From: Duncaniella muris | GTDB lineage: Bacteria; Bacteroidota; Bacteroidia; Bacteroidales; Muribaculaceae | DNA length: 64,000 nt | Direction: 5' to 3' | Assembly (NCBI RefSeq): GCF_003024805.1 | Contig: NZ_PUEC01000009.1 | Coordinates: forward strand, 35,679-99,678 | Shown: piece by piece, positions 61,158 through 64,000 of the stretch | Numbering within the stretch: the first letter of the stretch is position 1 | Layout of the letters: every line of letters begins with the position of its first letter | Notes under the pieces: generated by a model | What the model saw: the letters and a program-made list of their open reading frames with translations, nothing else | Told to the model about the DNA's origin: nothing | The model's database searches: none | Translations under genes and position numbers: made by a program

Positions 61158-63884
61158 TTATGATATGCCCTGCGAAAGCAGAGGGTTATTGTTCTCTAAT
61201 TGCTTTAATGTGGTGTGGATCTCATCCAGCTTTTCAGCCGTTGCCCTGGTGTTGGCAGCGATCTGGGATTGATACTCCAGAGCGGAGCGACCGATCATTA
61301 TCATCTCGCTCTGGTTGATCACTATGGCATTTGCTCTACCAGCCAGCACATCTGCTGCTTGTTCACTCATGCCCTTGATCGCTCCAGTGAGAGGATCATC
61401 CTCTTTTTCGGCTACAGCATCCATATCCTTGATCCAATCGCCAATGCCCTCCAGGGCTGCGTTGAATGTATCGCCAGCAGCATTCACCATAGCCTCAAAC
61501 TTTGACTTTTCCCAGGGATCCAGAGTGCCATCCTCCATAGCTCCACCCAGGAATTGTATAGCCTCATCTATGGCTTTTGCCAGGAATTGCCTTTTCAGAG
61601 CCTCCACAACGGCATTTTTAAGCACCTCCTTAGTCTTTTGCCCCAGAGCCTCTGCTGCATCCTCTCCCTGGCAGTAAGCCTCAACCAGGGCATCAGCAAA
61701 CTCATCTATGGCAGATTTTGTGTCGGTGCCAGCCAGAGTTTCCATCATGCTCCTTTCCATATCCTCCAACTGGGTATCAATATCCTTGATAGCCTCCTCC
61801 CATTCAGCAATCTTATCCTTGTCGGTTTTCTTTTTATTCTTTTCCGCCTGGATCTGCTGCTGAATGAGCACTTGTTGCTCTTTGAGGTTCTGTTTCTGGA
61901 GTTCATAGAGCTGGAACATATCTCCTTTGGCATTCTCTTTCTCCAGGGCATATTTCAACTCCTTGATCTGTTTAGTCAGTCTGGCATACTCAACGAAATT
62001 CCAGCTCTGCCTTGCAACAACGGCTTGCTGCTCCAGGGCTGCAATCTGATCACGGATAGCATTGAGCCTCTTTTCGTGAGCATCTTTCTCCTCTGCTGAA
62101 AACACCCAGTAGGTCTGATCCGCTGCGTGTTGTAGGCGATCAAAGGAGTTGGAAAGGGCATCAATGTTTCTCTGGATATTCTGGATCCTTTTCTCCAGCT
62201 TATCATCATTGTTGAATAGCCCAGCAATCCAACTGATAGCCTGGAGTGCGATTGAGATAGCCGTAAGGATAATGGATCCTTTCTCTGCTGATTTGATAGC
62301 AGCAGACATAGCAATACCAGCCTGGGTAACACCCATGACCATATCCATTGTAGCCTTGCCAGAATCACCCAGGAGATCATCCAGCACACTACAATTAGCT
62401 ATCGCATCTTTGATAAAGTCGAAACACGCTTCTGTTGCTTTTGAGAGGTTTTTCCAGTCGGTTTTGATCTGCTTTGAGGTCTTTTTGGATCCATCTTTCT
62501 GTTTCTTGAATACATCTGTGAGGGAGTTGCCCAAAGCCTTAAAAGGGTTTACATCCAGGATCTTGCTCTTTGCCTCTTCCAGCTTATCCAAAACGGCTTT
62601 CAGATCGGCTGGATTGAGTTTCAGATCAGCAGTATTGAGCTTATCCTGGATCTCCCTTACCAACTTATCAATCTGATCCACGGTAAGAGCATCCAGATCC
62701 GTAAACAGATTTTTCCAACTCTCACTCTGCATAAGGAAAGCCGAATTGAGAGCTGATAAAGCCTCACTCTCTGCGAGGTTGATCTGTTTAATCCGTTCCT
62801 CATCATTGAGGCGTTGAGCCTCCGCCCTCAATAAAGCATACTCATTTTGGATAGAGGCTTTCTGTTCCTCAAAGGTTCGGAATTGAGTGAGCACACGATC
62901 CTCAATCTCTTGCTGGTTTTTCTCATCCTCTTGGGAGAGGAAAAGATTGGCAGCAGCAATATCATCCTCCGATACCAAGCCAGAGGATCCGTTTGCCAGT
63001 CGTTCTTTTGCATTGGCAATAGCTTCCAGTTTTTCAGCCAGGGTTTGTGCCTGGTTGATAGTCCTGGTTACACTATCCTTAAATAGATCCATAGCTGATT
63101 TTGCTCCAGAGATCTCTTTAACTTGGAGATCCAGGGTAAAGAGTTGCTGTTGCTCACCATCAGTTAGAGTTTGCCCAGAGGCTTGTTTATCTTTGAGTGC
63201 CTTGATCTGTTTATCTAGATACTCCTTATAAGATGCACCACTGGTAAGCAGTGTGGCAAATTGTTTATCCGCCACATCCTTGCCCATATTTTCAACCCAT
63301 CTCCAGTAGAGTTGGTATTGTTTTTTCTTTTCAGCGATCTCTGCAATTAGGAGGGCTTGCTGATCCTTTTGATAGCTCTGGTTTTCCAAGTTTCGCATTT
63401 CAGTAAAGCCATCTTTCTCATCCTGGGATAAACCACCTTTCCCAGCTTTCTTTCTGGCAGCTACCAGTTCTTTCTCCTCCTTGTCAATACGCTGGAGCTG
63501 ATCTTTGTGCTGGAGATCCAGAGCAGCTTTCCTTTTCTCATATCCCTCCTCCATGATAGAGATCCTTGCCTCCTCCAGGCGTTTTGCAGCCTCCAGTTGT
63601 TTCTGGAGGAGTGTTTCAGCGTTCTTGGCTGCCTCATTAGCAGATCGACCGCCAGATCCTTTACTCCCTTTACCAGTGGCTGTAGAAAGTTTCTTTTCCA
63701 GAGTTGTTATTTGCTTATCATAATCTTTCCAGGTTTTACTCCCAATTTCAACCTCTGCCCTAAGAGCTTTAAGGCTTTTTATTTCAGAAGCAATCCCAGT
63801 TTCGGTGTTAAGATTATTCTGCTTTGTCTGAATCTCTGAATTTACAGCATTGAGTAATGCCAAAGCGGTATCAAACGAACTATA
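61158..63884 (-). pseudogene. Tape measure protein, 5' end missing
   Basis: The frame (about 900 aa) is open from just after a TAA at 63885-63887 and has no ATG near its start; the first possible start is a TTG at 63863. It is rich in long coiled coils (ITTLEKKLSTATGKGSK; KAALDLQHKDQLQRIDKEEK; LKEQQVLIQQQIQAEK), with a hydrophobic stretch (AGIAMSAAIKSAEKGSIIL; ISIALQAISWIAGLF) near residue 540, as in tape measure proteins that set tail length. True family members start with an ATG and a longer N-terminal part; here the upstream sequence changes character at about 63.88 kb. Confidence 0.65.
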
Positions 63885-63928
63885 TTAAAAACCAAATAAA
63901 ATGAGGCAAAAATTACATCCACCTTAGA

Positions 63929-64000
63929 TTATTTGAGAATGGTCTTGCCGCAGTCCGCTCTTGGGGGCGGTTTAGGCCGCCCCCGCCGCTCGGGCATCCC
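63929..64000 (-). CDS. C-terminal end of an ORF from adjoining DNA
   Basis: The minus strand from the window edge reads MPERRGRPKPPPRADC then GKTILK and stops at 63929. It is GC-rich and basic, unlike the phage genes. It may be the end of a transposase or other gene of an inserted element; no family recognised. A hairpin GGGGGCGG-TTTAGG-CCGCCCCC is inside it. Confidence 0.35.
   Translation of the reverse strand, partial: GMPERRGRPKPPPRADCGKTILK

Noticed and set aside
47513..63884. Mu-like (transposable) phage such as the Bacteroides DGR phage
   Set aside because: The DGR invites the comparison, but no transposase A/B or Mu-type genes are in view and the left end sits at a tRNA half, which favours an integrase phage. 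The early region is outside the window, so this is not settled.

Overview
The window looks like a Bacteroidales chromosome, most likely Muribaculaceae or a close relative (inference). The evidence is a fused MurF-alanine racemase, a DUF2027-Smr protein, an HU-like/SPOR protein, a GSCFA protein, secreted proteins ending in a PorSS-like tail, promoters of the Bacteroidota type (TTTG, 19-20 bp, TAnnTTTG) and no Shine-Dalgarno pattern in front of genes. It is mostly ordinary core genome up to about 47.2 kb. From there to about 63.88 kb it is the tail and lysis half of a prophage.

Left part, 0-24.5 kb: the start of a lipoprotein gene; pyrK-pyrD; a pectin pair (PL1-type lyase, then an esterase-polygalacturonase fusion); an HU/SPOR protein; nitroreductase; a DUF2520 dehydrogenase; a decayed aldo/keto reductase; a BacNaV-type sodium channel; gdhA; fcl; two rubrerythrins (one a four-part fusion) with an EFR1 flavodoxin-ferredoxin; a Smr protein; uvrA; a pectinesterase-like beta-helix protein; and a carboxynorspermidine dehydrogenase.

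Middle part, 24.5-47.2 kb: BAX inhibitor-1, argS, NDH-2, an FtsE-like ATPase, recQ, clpX-clpP, a broken CotH gene, an RNA methyltransferase, rplU-rpmA, a secreted protein, a GSCFA gene overlapping murF-alr, a zeta-toxin-like kinase with a small partner, a MerR regulator, a lipoprotein, a TonB-C protein, and a Crp-type regulator whose start codon lies in a DNA segment bounded by an 18-bp inverted repeat. A truncated tyrosine recombinase, tRNA-Ser(GGA) and a displaced tRNA 3' half follow.

Prophage, 47.2-63.88 kb: all genes lie on the minus strand, in transcription order tape measure (5' end missing), small tail protein, distal-tail-like protein, tail tip/fibre protein, fibre-assembly-like protein, holin-like protein, a small gene with an in-frame TGA, the DGR target protein, template repeat, reverse transcriptase, two small unknown proteins, a membrane protein, an amidase endolysin and a spanin-like protein. 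The central discovery is a complete diversity-generating retroelement (DGR). The 98-nt core of the template repeat (TR) and the 98-nt variable repeat (VR) at the 3' end of the target gene differ at six positions, all adenines in the template. The TR is also enclosed by a perfect 14-bp inverted repeat. I found no GGCC tetramer by eye in the roughly 16.4 kb of prophage, although GGCC is common in the flanking host DNA. A foreign-looking ORF end follows at the right edge, where the tape-measure gene is cut.
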